From: Bacteroidota bacterium
GTDB lineage: Bacteria > Bacteroidota > Bacteroidia > NS11-12g > UBA955
Length of the DNA: 64,000 nucleotides
NCBI GenBank assembly: GCA_024103355.1
Contig: JAGFIU010000010.1
Coordinates: 124,001-188,000, forward strand
Reading direction: 5' to 3'
Shown here: piece by piece, positions 26,546-35,178 of the stretch
Layout of the letters: the number at the start of each line of letters is the position of its first letter
Position numbering within the stretch: the first letter of the stretch is position 1
Program-made: the position numbers and the translations under genes
The notes under the pieces: generated by a model
Told to the model about the DNA's origin: nothing
Databases searched by the model: none
What the model saw: the letters and a program-made list of their open reading frames with translations, nothing else

Positions 26546-26858
26546 TGTCATCCTGAGTGTTTTTTATTGAAACGTAGTGGAAATAAAAAATGTATCGAAG
26601 GATGCAGGGCGGAGGGATAAACTTAGGAGTTCTCTTTCAAAATTTTTCTCATGCTTCGATACGATTTGCTAACGCAAATCACTCAGCATGACAAAACCCC
26701 TGAGTTCCGTATCGTAAATTGTCATCCTGAGTGTTTTCGCCAATAGGGCGAAAATGTATCGAAGGATGAAGAGCGAAAGATAAACTTAGTAGTTCTCTAT
26801 CGAAATTTTTGTCGTGCTTCGATACGATTTGTTGCACAAATCACTCAGCATGACAAAA
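26546..26858. repeat. Two class B bipartite palindromic elements
   Basis: Full forward copies lie at about 26546-26694 and 26720-26858. Each has a first hairpin opening TGTCATCCTGAGTG and closing TATCGAAGGATG, a purine-rich spacer, and a second hairpin CATGCTTCGATAC to ACTCAGCATGACA with GATTTG/CAAATC arms. The first copy uses a TTTTTTATT/AATAAAAAA inner stem where the second uses TTTTCGCC/GGCGAAAA. Nothing else is seen between 26521 and 26886. Confidence 0.9.
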
Positions 26859-26886
26859 ATTTCTAAAAACTAAACACTAAAAACCA

Positions 26887-28761
26887 ATGTGTGGAATCAC
26901 CGGCATATATACTTTTGACGGAAGCTTTGTAAGCAAAGAACAAATACGTCATTTTACCTCTCCTATTCAACATAGGGGAATGGACGGGGAGGCTTATGAA
27001 ATTTTGAATAGAGGTTTTTTGGGTCTGGGACATAGGAGATTATCTATTTTGGACCTGTCCGAAAATGGCAGACAGCCTATGAGTTATGCGGATGAACGTT
27101 ATTGGATTGCATATAACGGGGAAGTTTATAATTTTCCTGAAATAAAAAAAGAATTAGAGAATAAAGGACATAAGTTCCGCTCACAGTCTGACACCGAAGT
27201 TGTGTTGGCATCTTATGCCGAATGGGGAAAAGCCTGTTTGGATAAATTTAACGGGGATTGGGCGATGGCAATTTGGGATGAAAGGGAACAAGAACTCTTT
27301 TTGGCAAGAGACCGTTTCGGAGTCAAGCCCTTGTATTACTACCACAAGCCCGGACACGTTTTTGCTTTTTCGTCAGAAACAACTTCTTTTAAACATTTGC
27401 AGGGGTATAGAAGAAATTTCAATGAACAATTACTTTCGATTAATATAAATGACCCTTATGCGTTGGAGGGTTTAGGTTATACACCTTTTGAAAATATTTT
27501 ACAGATACTGCCCGGACATTGTATGATTGTTAAAAAAGGAGCAGAAATACAACAAAAAAGATGGTGGCATATTGCTGAACATTTGACAAAGGATATTCCA
27601 AAAAGCTTGGATGAGCAATCAGAGAAATTTTATGATATTTTCAGAGATTCATGTAAAATAAGATTGGCAAGCGATGTGCCTTTGGGGACAGCATTGAGTG
27701 GAGGAGTGGACTCAAGTGCTGTTTATAGTGTAGTGTCTGACATTTTAAATAACGATTTGCCGGATAGGGTAAATGATGATTCTCAAAGAGCTTTTACTGC
27801 TATTTTCCCCGGACTACCGCAAGATGAACAAGAATACGCTCAGAGAGCTTCTGAATATGTAGGTGGTAATATACAAACCATTGAAACTACTATTGATAAT
27901 CTCAGTAAAACCATAGAAACTGAAACTAAGAAAGCAGATTTTTTGAGCACTTCTCCCATACATTCAATTTCTTCTGTTTATGCAGGAATGAAAAGGAGTG
28001 ATATTTCTGTTTCAATGGATGGACATGGAGTGGATGAAATGATGTATGGTTACAGGGATATGGTTTATGCACTGTATAATCATGCTTTGTTCCATGGAAC
28101 ACAATCTGAAACACAGGAATATACAAAGGTTCTTCAAGCTATGTACCATCCTGATTTGTGGCAAAGTCAAAAGCAGAAATTTGAGCAGTCGTTTTTGGAG
28201 AAATCAAGAAGAGAAAACAGTTTGATTTACAAACTGAAAAAACTAATAAAATCTCAACCGGCATATAATAGTTTCTTGCCTGTTAGATTGGATTCTCTAA
28301 GTGACAAACCTTATGATTTTACAAGTTTTCCTTTAAGTGAAAGAATGCTCTATAACCAGTTTTTTCAACATACCTTACCGGCATTATTGCGAAATTTTGA
28401 TCGTGCTTCCATGATGAATGGAGTAGAGATACGTATGCCGTTTATGGATTGGCGTTTGGTAACTTATGTATTTTCACTTCCGGTATCAAGTAAAATAGGC
28501 ATGGGTTTTACCAAATTAATTCTTCGCCAAGCGATGAAAGGTAAAATGGATGAAAGCATAAGAAACAGAACCTTTAAGGTTGGTATTGGTAGTCCTGTAG
28601 AGCATTGGTTTAATGGAGTATTAAAAGAATGGGTAATGGACAATATCAAAGAAGAAGAGCTAAAAGAAGAAATTTTTTCAGCCTATCAAAAAGGTGCATT
28701 AACAAGTACTCAGGTAAGACAAGCATGGATGAGCTTGAATGTGCAGTTGATAAGTGATTAG
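26887..28761 (+). CDS. asnB: Asparagine synthase-like glutamine amidotransferase
   Basis: A protein of 624 residues with both AsnB domains. The N-terminal glutaminase has the nucleophile Cys2 (MCGITGIYTFDG), RGMDGE, and the ammonia-site region SDTEVVLASYAEWG. The synthetase domain has the PP-loop SGGVDSSAVYS near residue 275 and GHGVDEMMYGYRD. AsnB-like proteins inside polysaccharide loci often amidate uronic acid residues rather than make asparagine. The UDP-sugar dehydrogenase at 6779 would supply such a uronic acid, so amidation of the locus polysaccharide is the favoured role, with ordinary asparagine synthesis as the alternative. Repeat arrays lie on both sides. Confidence 0.87.
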   Translation: MCGITGIYTFDGSFVSKEQIRHFTSPIQHRGMDGEAYEILNRGFLGLGHRRLSILDLSENGRQPMSYADERYWIAYNGEVYNFPEIKKELENKGHKFRSQSDTEVVLASYAEWGKACLDKFNGDWAMAIWDEREQELFLARDRFGVKPLYYYHKPGHVFAFSSETTSFKHLQGYRRNFNEQLLSININDPYALEGLGYTPFENILQILPGHCMIVKKGAEIQQKRWWHIAEHLTKDIPKSLDEQSEKFYDIFRDSCKIRLASDVPLGTALSGGVDSSAVYSVVSDILNNDLPDRVNDDSQRAFTAIFPGLPQDEQEYAQRASEYVGGNIQTIETTIDNLSKTIETETKKADFLSTSPIHSISSVYAGMKRSDISVSMDGHGVDEMMYGYRDMVYALYNHALFHGTQSETQEYTKVLQAMYHPDLWQSQKQKFEQSFLEKSRRENSLIYKLKKLIKSQPAYNSFLPVRLDSLSDKPYDFTSFPLSERMLYNQFFQHTLPALLRNFDRASMMNGVEIRMPFMDWRLVTYVFSLPVSSKIGMGFTKLILRQAMKGKMDESIRNRTFKVGIGSPVEHWFNGVLKEWVMDNIKEEELKEEIFSAYQKGALTSTQVRQAWMSLNVQLISD

Positions 28762-28769
28762 TTCTAAAA

Positions 28770-29010
28770 TTTTTCCCATGCTTCGATACAATTTGCTATC
28801 GCAAAACACTCAGCATGACAAAAATTAAGTTGTCATCCAGATATTTTTCCCATGCTTCGATACAATTTGTTGCACAAATCACTCAGCATGACAAAAAACC
28901 TGAGTTCCGTATCGTTCCTCACGGAATTTTCAATGTTTTCGCCCATAAGGCGAAAATGTATCGAAGGATGCAGAGCAAAGGAGAAACTTAAACCAGCATG
29001 ACAAAGATTT
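28770..29010. repeat. Class B half-elements and class C hairpin
   Basis: Two right-half hairpins (28772-28826 and about 28845-28898) end ACTCAGCATGACAAAA. These are followed by a TTCCGTATCGTTCCTCACGGAA hairpin in pieces (class C) and a left-half element with a GTTTTCGCC/GGCGAAAA stem (28930-28985). The array sits immediately left of the second GIY-YIG gene. Confidence 0.86.
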
Positions 29011-29045
29011 AAGAGTAAAGAGTTATAACTTTTAATCGTTTCCTA

Positions 29046-29333
29046 ATGAACCAATATTATACTTACATATTAAAATGTTCTGATGGCTCATATTATGTAG
29101 GTGTGACAAATAATATTGAGAAAAGATATAATGAGCATCAAGAAGGATTAGATACAAGTTGTTACACATATAAGAGAAGACCCGTTGAACTAGTTTGTTA
29201 CGAAATGTTTATTGATATCAATCAGGCGATTACAAGAGAAAAGCAACTGAAAGGTTGGTCAAGAAGCAAAAAGGAAGCTCTAATAAATAGTGATTTTAAC
29301 GAATTAATAAAATTAAGTAAAAAGAAGTTTTAA
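29046..29333 (+). CDS. Small GIY-YIG nuclease, copy 2
   Basis: A protein of 95 residues consisting of a single GIY-YIG domain: YYTYILK and SYYVGVTNN form the paired motif, with arginine in EKRYNEH and the metal-binding glutamate in REKQLKGWS. It is clearly a diverged relative of copy 1 at 24901 rather than a recent duplicate. It lies between class B palindrome arrays (28770-29010 and 29350-29805). No partner gene is present. The function is unknown; a nuclease acting on or propagated with the palindromes is a hypothesis. Confidence 0.86.
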   Translation: MNQYYTYILKCSDGSYYVGVTNNIEKRYNEHQEGLDTSCYTYKRRPVELVCYEMFIDINQAITREKQLKGWSRSKKEALINSDFNELIKLSKKKF

Positions 29334-29349
29334 AATTACTTATGTGTAT

Positions 29350-29805
29350 TGTCATCCTGAGTGTTTTTTATTGTAGCGAAACGGAAATAAAAAATGTATC
29401 GAAGGATGAAGGGTAGAATAAAAGATTCGAAATTATCACACAAAATTTTTGTCGTGCTTCGATACATTTTGCTATCGCAAAACACTCAGCATGACAAAAA
29501 TTAGCTGTCATCCTGAGTGTTTTCGCCCATAAGGCGAAAATGTATCGAAGGATGCAGAGCGAAGGATAAGGTTTTAAATTCTCTTTCAAAATTTTTGCCA
29601 TGCTTCGATACGATTTGCTATGCAAATCACTCAGCATGACAAAAATCCTGAGTTTCATAGACTGTCATCCTGAGTGTTTTCGCCTATAAGGCGAAAATGT
29701 ATCGAAGGATGCAGGTCGGAGGAAAAACTTAAGAGTTCTCTTTCAAAATTTTTCTCATACTTCGATACGATTTGTTGCACAAATCACTCAGCATGACAAA
29801 AATTT
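29350..29805. repeat. Array of three class B bipartite elements
   Basis: Head-to-tail forward copies lie at about 29350-29500, 29506-29645 and 29663-29805. The first uses the TTTTTTATT-type inner stem and a distinct spacer containing GATTCGAAATTATCACACA. The other two use TTTTCGCC-type stems and the spacer ending CTCTTTCAAAATTTTT. The distinct spacer recurs in the copy at 31194, showing two linked subfamilies. Confidence 0.9.
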
Positions 29806-29849
29806 CACAACCCCAAAACAAATAACACTTTCCAAATAAAAACTCTCCC

Positions 29850-31043
29850 TTGAAAATCATTTATCTTTTTACCTCGCCTTCCTTGAAGGGTTCTGCGGTT
29901 CAAAACAAAGTACTGAATCAGATAAAATATATGAACCTTGCAGGAGCGGAGTGCAGAGGTGCGTTTTTTAGTACGGAAGTCAAAGAAATTACAGAATTGA
30001 ATGAACAGGTGGATTTGATTCCGGTGGAGAAATGTACTTGGAAATATTTTGCTAAAATAGGACAAAGAAAAATTTTGGATGGTGTTTTGTCTAATTACAT
30101 TAAAAACAATGTTTATAAAACAGATTGTTTTTATCTGCGCTATCCGGGTGCAAGCAAGGGATTATATAAAGTAAGCAAGATGTTCGGTAATAAGATTATA
30201 TCGGAACATCAATCTAAAGAAATTGATGAAATTAGAAGCTACTCTAACCAGCATAGGTTTGGATTAAAACCTTCTGATTTCCTGAGCTGGCTTTTATATC
30301 AAAAGATACCGAGATACAACGAAAGAGTTTGGGGTAACAAGTTTATTAAGAGTATAAATACAGCAGTTGCTGTTACCAATGAGATTGCTGAATATCAAAG
30401 AAGAAGAGGAGCTAGTAAAACATTCACTATTGGAAATGGAATTGAAGTTGAGAATTATGAAATCCGAAATTTTAAGCCAAATAATAAAAATAATATAAGA
30501 CTGCTTTTTCTCAAAGGAACTTCAGCTTTTGCTGAGTGGAATGGAATTGATAGATTGATAAAAAGTATAGATTCTTATCATGCGAATAACGGAGTGAAAT
30601 TTGAGTTGATAATTTGCGGGCATATTATAAAAGATGAAATACGCGAAAGAGATTATTTAAAGCATCTGGGGTATGTTAAGGGTATTGAATTAAATGAAAT
30701 TATTAATAATATAGATATTGGTGTATCCACTTTGTCACTTCATAAAAAAAATCTGTTTGAAGCAACTGTTCTAAAGTCAAGAGAGTATTTTGCCCGTGGC
30801 TTACCCTTTATATATGCTTATACAGACCCTGATTTTGACGAATCAACTAGCAAATATGCTCTTCAATTTTCCAATGATGATAGTCCGATTGATATGGAGA
30901 GGGTTGTTGCTTTTACTGAAAGAGTTTTATCAAACCCCGAGCATGCCCAAGAAATGAGAAAGTATGCTAAAGAGCATTTGGATTTTTCCGTTAAGATGGA
31001 AAATTTAGTGAGAAGACTAGAAGCGATTGTGGTTAATGATTAA
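29850..31043 (+). CDS. GT4-like glycosyltransferase
   Basis: A protein of 397 residues beginning at a TTG (KIIYLFTSPS follows). It has the GT-B layout: an N-terminal domain with GSAVQNKVLNQIKYMNLAGAE in pieces and SEHQSKE, and a C-terminal donor domain with TIGNGIEVENY, LLFLKGTSAFAEWNGIDRLI, and FEATVLKSREYFARGLPFIYAYTD where the family Ex7E-like site is expected. Donor and acceptor are unknown. It is flanked on both sides by class B arrays, so may be transcribed separately from neighbouring genes. Confidence 0.8.
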   Translation: MKIIYLFTSPSLKGSAVQNKVLNQIKYMNLAGAECRGAFFSTEVKEITELNEQVDLIPVEKCTWKYFAKIGQRKILDGVLSNYIKNNVYKTDCFYLRYPGASKGLYKVSKMFGNKIISEHQSKEIDEIRSYSNQHRFGLKPSDFLSWLLYQKIPRYNERVWGNKFIKSINTAVAVTNEIAEYQRRRGASKTFTIGNGIEVENYEIRNFKPNNKNNIRLLFLKGTSAFAEWNGIDRLIKSIDSYHANNGVKFELIICGHIIKDEIRERDYLKHLGYVKGIELNEIINNIDIGVSTLSLHKKNLFEATVLKSREYFARGLPFIYAYTDPDFDESTSKYALQFSNDDSPIDMERVVAFTERVLSNPEHAQEMRKYAKEHLDFSVKMENLVRRLEAIVVND

Positions 31044-31083
31044 TGGTTAGTTATTAATTGCTTACACATATTAAAAAATAAAG

Positions 31084-31372
31084 TTGTCATCCTAAAATTT
31101 TTCTCATGCTTCGATACATTTTGCTGTCGCAAATCATTGAAAATTCCGTGAGGAACGATACGGAACCAGCATGACAAAAATTTCGTACCCCCGTTGTCAT
31201 CCTGAGTGTTTTTTATTGTAGCGAAGCGGAAATAAAAAATGTATCGAAGGATGAAGGGTAGAATAAAAGATTCGAAATTATCACACATAATTTTTGCCGT
31301 GCTTCTATACGATTTGCTAACGCAAAACATTGAAAATTCCGTGAGGAACGATACGGAATCGGCATGACAAAA
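31084..31372. repeat. Class B elements with class C insertions
   Basis: A shortened copy (about 31084-31183) and a longer copy (31194-31372). In both, the right-hand hairpin is interrupted by a class C segment containing TTCCGTGAGGAACG and ATACGGAA, before the closing GGCATGACA or AGCATGACA. The spacer of the second copy matches the spacer at 29400-29450. The 31044-31451 interval holds no gene. Confidence 0.87.
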
Positions 31373-31451
31373 AATTTCTTATCGGAGAGAGTCATTCTCT
31401 TATGAAAAAATAAAATAAATAAGTTATACAATAACTAAAAAGATAAAATTA

Positions 31452-32330
31452 ATGAGTTTAAAACTAATTGAAGAATTTATTGAAAAAACCTCAAAGTTGA
31501 AAATTGCGGTAGTGGGTGAAACAATTATTGATGAATTTGTGACGGTTTATTATGAAGGACACAGTATGAAGAGTTTTTGCCCTGTGTTTAGAGAAGCAGA
31601 TAGAAATATCGTAAGGCAGAGAGGGGGCAGTAGTGCAATTTATAACCATATCAAGGCCTTTGCAGGTCATGTTGATTTGTTTACTAACCCTGAAGATTCA
31701 ATCATAAAAACCAGACTTGTCGATGCTCATGACGGTAAAAAGCATGTGGAGTACAATAAATTTCATAAGGATGATTTTGAACCTATTAAAATTGATTGTA
31801 ATGATTATGATGCTGTTATAGTGGCTGATTTTGGACATGGCTTGTCTGATTTTATTACAATCAATGATGGTTTTTATCTGATGAGTCAAACCAATTCAAA
31901 TAATTTCGGATTTAATAGACTTAGTAAGTGGAAAAATTATAAAAAAAGAGGTGTTTGTGTTGACTTAAGGGAAGCCTCATTGCAAATTAACAGAAAGATT
32001 TCTCAGTGTACAGATAAAGATGTAAGAGAAATTTTTGATTATGAATTACAAACCGAGTCATTATTTGTAACATTGGGTGCGGAAGGAAGTATTTATACAA
32101 ATGGCAAAGAAATATATCGCCATCAAAGTTTTAAAACACAAATAGTTGATACTATTGGAGCCGGAGATACTTTTTATAGTTTTGCTGTACTAGCTGACAC
32201 TATATGTATCCCAAATGATAATAAATTATTAATACCCTCACTTAGTGCAAGTTTGTCAACAACTTGGTTGTGTAACGAACAAAGTGTGACACCTGAAAAA
32301 CTAATAGAACATGCAAATAGATATTTATAA
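31452..32330 (+). CDS. PfkB-family sugar kinase (HldA/HddA-like candidate)
   Basis: A protein of 292 residues. It shows the N-terminal PfkB pattern KIAVVGETIIDEFV, the RQRGGSSAIYNHI substrate region, and the ATP/catalytic motif DTIGAGDTFYSF near residue 236, with the aspartate base. It phosphorylates a sugar or sugar phosphate. The overlapping GmhA-like isomerase, and the nucleotidyltransferase and epimerase that follow, make a heptose-phosphate kinase likely, similar to the kinase half of HldE. The substrate is inferred from context only. Confidence 0.82.
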   Translation: MSLKLIEEFIEKTSKLKIAVVGETIIDEFVTVYYEGHSMKSFCPVFREADRNIVRQRGGSSAIYNHIKAFAGHVDLFTNPEDSIIKTRLVDAHDGKKHVEYNKFHKDDFEPIKIDCNDYDAVIVADFGHGLSDFITINDGFYLMSQTNSNNFGFNRLSKWKNYKKRGVCVDLREASLQINRKISQCTDKDVREIFDYELQTESLFVTLGAEGSIYTNGKEIYRHQSFKTQIVDTIGAGDTFYSFAVLADTICIPNDNKLLIPSLSASLSTTWLCNEQSVTPEKLIEHANRYL

Positions 32331-32838
32331 CCAATTTTATTCCGAGTATTTTCAATCTCAGGAGTTTAAAGATGATTTTAAAGAATCATTAAAGATTATT
32401 AAAGCAAGTAAAAACATTTTTTTTATTGGAAATGGAGGCTCTATGTCAATATGTTCGCACATGTATGAAGATTATGCGAAAATTGGAGGCTATAGAACAT
32501 ATAATTTTTCAGATCCATCTCTGATTACTTGTTTTGCCAATGATTATGGATATGAAAATGCCATGGCAAAATGGCTTGAGATTTATATGCAAGAAGGTGA
32601 TGTACTTATTGCAATATCAAGTTCAGGTAATTCACAGAATATTTTAAATGCAGCAGTCAAAGCAAAAGAACTAGGAGCTGAAGTAATCACGCTTTCAGGT
32701 TTTAAAACTGACAATAAACTTAAGATAAAAGGTAGGGTTAATTTTTATTTGGGTATTGAAAACTATGGTGTTGTTGAATGTTTTCATCAGGTAGTTTTGC
32801 ACGCAATTTTAGACCAGATTGTTAAAGATAGAAAATGA
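32311..32838 (+). CDS. gmhA: SIS-domain sugar-phosphate isomerase (GmhA-like)
   Basis: A protein of 175 residues close to GmhA in length and motifs: FIGNGGSMSICSHMYEDYA, FANDYGYENA, AISSSGNSQNIL, and the C-terminal VECFHQVVLHAILDQI, which holds the histidine position used by sedoheptulose-7-phosphate isomerases. It would make a D-manno-heptose 7-phosphate from sedoheptulose 7-phosphate. Its start overlaps the kinase gene by 20 bases, and its stop overlaps the next gene by 4. Confidence 0.85.
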   Translation: MQIDIYNQFYSEYFQSQEFKDDFKESLKIIKASKNIFFIGNGGSMSICSHMYEDYAKIGGYRTYNFSDPSLITCFANDYGYENAMAKWLEIYMQEGDVLIAISSSGNSQNILNAAVKAKELGAEVITLSGFKTDNKLKIKGRVNFYLGIENYGVVECFHQVVLHAILDQIVKDRK

Positions 32839-33746
32839 GAAATGTATTAATAACAGGTGTAGCCGGATTTATAGGAAGTAATCTTTTGGATTATTTGTTG
32901 AAAGAGACAGATTGGAATATTGACGGGATAGATAACCTTAGTACCGGGAGATTAAATAATATTGAACATGTAAAAGATGTTCGTTTTAAGTTTATTAATG
33001 ACTCTGTAATGTCATTGTCGTCATTAAGAAAGTATTCCGCAGTTTTTCACTTAGCAGCATTGCCTAGGATTCAACCAAGTTTTGAACTTATCATTGAGCA
33101 TATCAATGCTAATTTAATTTGTACCATGCATTTGATAGAGATTATGATAAAGGAAAATCATTATCCCAAATTGATATACAGCAGTAGTAGTGCTATATAT
33201 GGTACTCCTGAAAATTATCCGACCAATGAAAACGAATCTGCCAAGAGTTTGAGTCCTTATGCATATCAGAAAGAAGAAGTGGAGAAATATTTAAAACTTC
33301 TTGAAACAAGGTACCCGATAGATTATGTAAACCTCAGATATTTTAATCCTTATGGCCCGCGTAGCTTTAATCCGGAAAATAAATTTAATGCATATAGCAG
33401 TGTAGTGGGGATTTTCTTGTATCGAAAGAAAAATGGGATGCCTTTGTTAGTAACCGGTGATGGTAGTCAGAGAAGAGACTTTATTCACGTTTATGATGTT
33501 GCTCGTGCAAATTATATGGCATCTTTAAAAAAGGAAAGAATTAATTCTTCCTTTAATATTGGACATGGCTCTACTCTGAGTGTTATTGATTTGGCTAAAA
33601 TGATATCAAACGAAATTGAATTTATACCCAAAAGAGAAGGAGAATCTGAAATAACCTATGCAGATATTACAAAGGCCAAGGAGTATTTAGATTGGAGCCC
33701 TAAATTTGAACTAGTCGATTTTATTAATGATGAGCTAAATAATTAA
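32835..33746 (+). CDS. NAD-dependent nucleotide-sugar epimerase/dehydratase (extended SDR)
   Basis: A protein of 303 residues: cofactor motif TGVAGFIGSNLLDYL, DNLSTGR, catalytic Ser in YSSSSAIYGTP and Tyr-x3-Lys in YAYQKEE, then NPYGPR and GDGSQRRDFIHV. These features place it with GalE/WbpP-type UDP-sugar epimerases rather than with HldD by motif alone. Inside the kinase-isomerase-nucleotidyltransferase cassette it may epimerise or otherwise modify the nucleotide-linked heptose. A 4-base ATGA overlap with the isomerase gene indicates coupling. Confidence 0.85.
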   Translation: MRNVLITGVAGFIGSNLLDYLLKETDWNIDGIDNLSTGRLNNIEHVKDVRFKFINDSVMSLSSLRKYSAVFHLAALPRIQPSFELIIEHINANLICTMHLIEIMIKENHYPKLIYSSSSAIYGTPENYPTNENESAKSLSPYAYQKEEVEKYLKLLETRYPIDYVNLRYFNPYGPRSFNPENKFNAYSSVVGIFLYRKKNGMPLLVTGDGSQRRDFIHVYDVARANYMASLKKERINSSFNIGHGSTLSVIDLAKMISNEIEFIPKREGESEITYADITKAKEYLDWSPKFELVDFINDELNN

Positions 33747-33763
33747 AATAATAAAGCTATAAA

Positions 33764-34180
33764 ATGAAAGTAGGATTTGCTTGTGGTATTTTTGATTTGT
33801 TTCATGCCGGTCATGTTCTTATGCTAAAAGAGTGTAAAGAACATTGCAATTATTTAATAGTGGCACTAAACAAAGCTGAAAATATAAATAAACATATAAA
33901 CCCTGATAAAAATGAACCAATATATACTTTAGAAGAAAGAAAACTAATAATGGAGTCCTGTAGGTACGTTGATGAAGTGATGATTTACAATTCAGAGGAA
34001 GAATTGGTTAAAATAATGTCAGATCCGAGGATAGATATAAGGTTTTTGGGTGAGGATTATAAAGACCATGAAATCACCGCACCGGATTTAATTAAAGAAA
34101 TTTATTATACAAGTCGAGCCCACGGATTAAGTACAAGCAAATACAGACAATTAATTTGTGAGAGAAATTTGAAAAAATGA
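33764..34180 (+). CDS. Cytidylyltransferase-fold nucleotidyltransferase (HldE C-domain/TagD-like)
   Basis: A protein of 138 residues. CGIFDLFHAGHVLML carries the HxGH catalytic motif. YTLEERKLIMESCRYVDE and the closing AHGLSTSKYRQ give the ST-containing nucleotide-binding motif of the family. It transfers a nucleotide to a sugar or polyol phosphate. Glycerol-3-phosphate cytidylyltransferases (TagD) and the heptose-1-phosphate domain of HldE share this fold. Adjacency to GmhA-like and PfkB-like genes favours a heptose phosphate, but a CDP-polyol role remains possible. It overlaps the next gene by 4 bases. Confidence 0.83.
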   Translation: MKVGFACGIFDLFHAGHVLMLKECKEHCNYLIVALNKAENINKHINPDKNEPIYTLEERKLIMESCRYVDEVMIYNSEEELVKIMSDPRIDIRFLGEDYKDHEITAPDLIKEIYYTSRAHGLSTSKYRQLICERNLKK

Positions 34181-35178
34181 TTTATACAGCAGAAGAATTA
34201 AAGTATATAGAGCCTAATACAGCCCATACATTATGGTATGAGATGAAAAGGTTGAACTTTTCAGGCAAACTTCATTATATTAAAATCGTCTTAGATGCGT
34301 ATATTAGTCTGAATAGATTTTATAAAAAAGCACTCAAAGATAAAGAGTGCTTTTATGGACCTTTCAAAGGAGAATTTGGACATTTTCTATTACACAATCT
34401 GCCTTTTATTAGTAATCTTCACAAAAAGGGAGTTAAAATACATTATTGCGGAATGTCACTTCATAAGCCTTTTCTTGTAGATGAAAAAGGGAATTCATTG
34501 ATTTATAAGTTTTATGAATTAAGGGACTTTTTTTCAGAAACACCACCAAGTGCAAATCAGGTACTACCTCCACAAGATGTGTGTGAAGAAATTGATAAAT
34601 TTAATAAAATTGCGAGGGAAAGTGGTAAGCCATTTTTGGATATTTCGGATAACAATCTTTATTGGTATGTGTTTAGAAACTGGCAATTGAAAAAAGGTCG
34701 CCAATCTGTTTATAATATTAGAGAAGTTTACAGAACCAAAACAGAAAATTCTTGTGTTATATTTCCTAGAAAGAAAGGTAAATCAAGTACACCTAATCAT
34801 GGTAGTATGTGGGATTATATGGAAATTGCCAAGGCATTAAGCCCATATTTTGATAAGATTTATATAACGGGGCATCCAACGATGTCGGCTGAATTGCAAT
34901 CAGAGTCAAATATTGAGGTTCGTTTGTCAACAGATAATAAGGATATCTTAGAATGTTGTTCAAACGCAAACCTTGTTATCACGCAACATTCGGGTGCTGT
35001 GCATGTAGGAATTTATACTGGAACACCGGTTCTGTTAATTTTCAATGGTAAGCCTCCAATCTCTTCACTCATTAATACAATTAGATTTAGAAGGAATCTT
35101 ACATCTGAAAAAATTAATTATGCTTTTACATTAGATGATATTATTGATTTTGCGAGAAGAAGAAACAAGTTAAGTTGA
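34177..35178 (+). CDS. Glycosyltransferase with GT9-like (heptosyltransferase-like) donor domain
   Basis: A protein of 333 residues, not firmly classified. The C-terminal half has the GT9-like arrangement: SCVIFPRKKG, SMWDYMEIAKALSPYFDKIYITGHP in pieces, then ANLVITQHSGAVHVGIYTGTPVLLIF, parallel to the DTGPMHLA-type region of heptosyltransferases. The N-terminal half is less recognisable and includes FGHFLLHNLPFI. It overlaps the nucleotidyltransferase gene by 4 bases, making it a candidate for transferring the sugar made by this cassette. This is an inference from position plus distant similarity. Confidence 0.65.
   Translation: MIYTAEELKYIEPNTAHTLWYEMKRLNFSGKLHYIKIVLDAYISLNRFYKKALKDKECFYGPFKGEFGHFLLHNLPFISNLHKKGVKIHYCGMSLHKPFLVDEKGNSLIYKFYELRDFFSETPPSANQVLPPQDVCEEIDKFNKIARESGKPFLDISDNNLYWYVFRNWQLKKGRQSVYNIREVYRTKTENSCVIFPRKKGKSSTPNHGSMWDYMEIAKALSPYFDKIYITGHPTMSAELQSESNIEVRLSTDNKDILECCSNANLVITQHSGAVHVGIYTGTPVLLIFNGKPPISSLINTIRFRRNLTSEKINYAFTLDDIIDFARRRNKLS

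Noticed and set aside
29350-29805. Possible CRISPR array
   Set aside because: Units are about 140-155 bp of paired palindromes with related spacers, not short identical repeats with unique spacers, and no cas genes are present.
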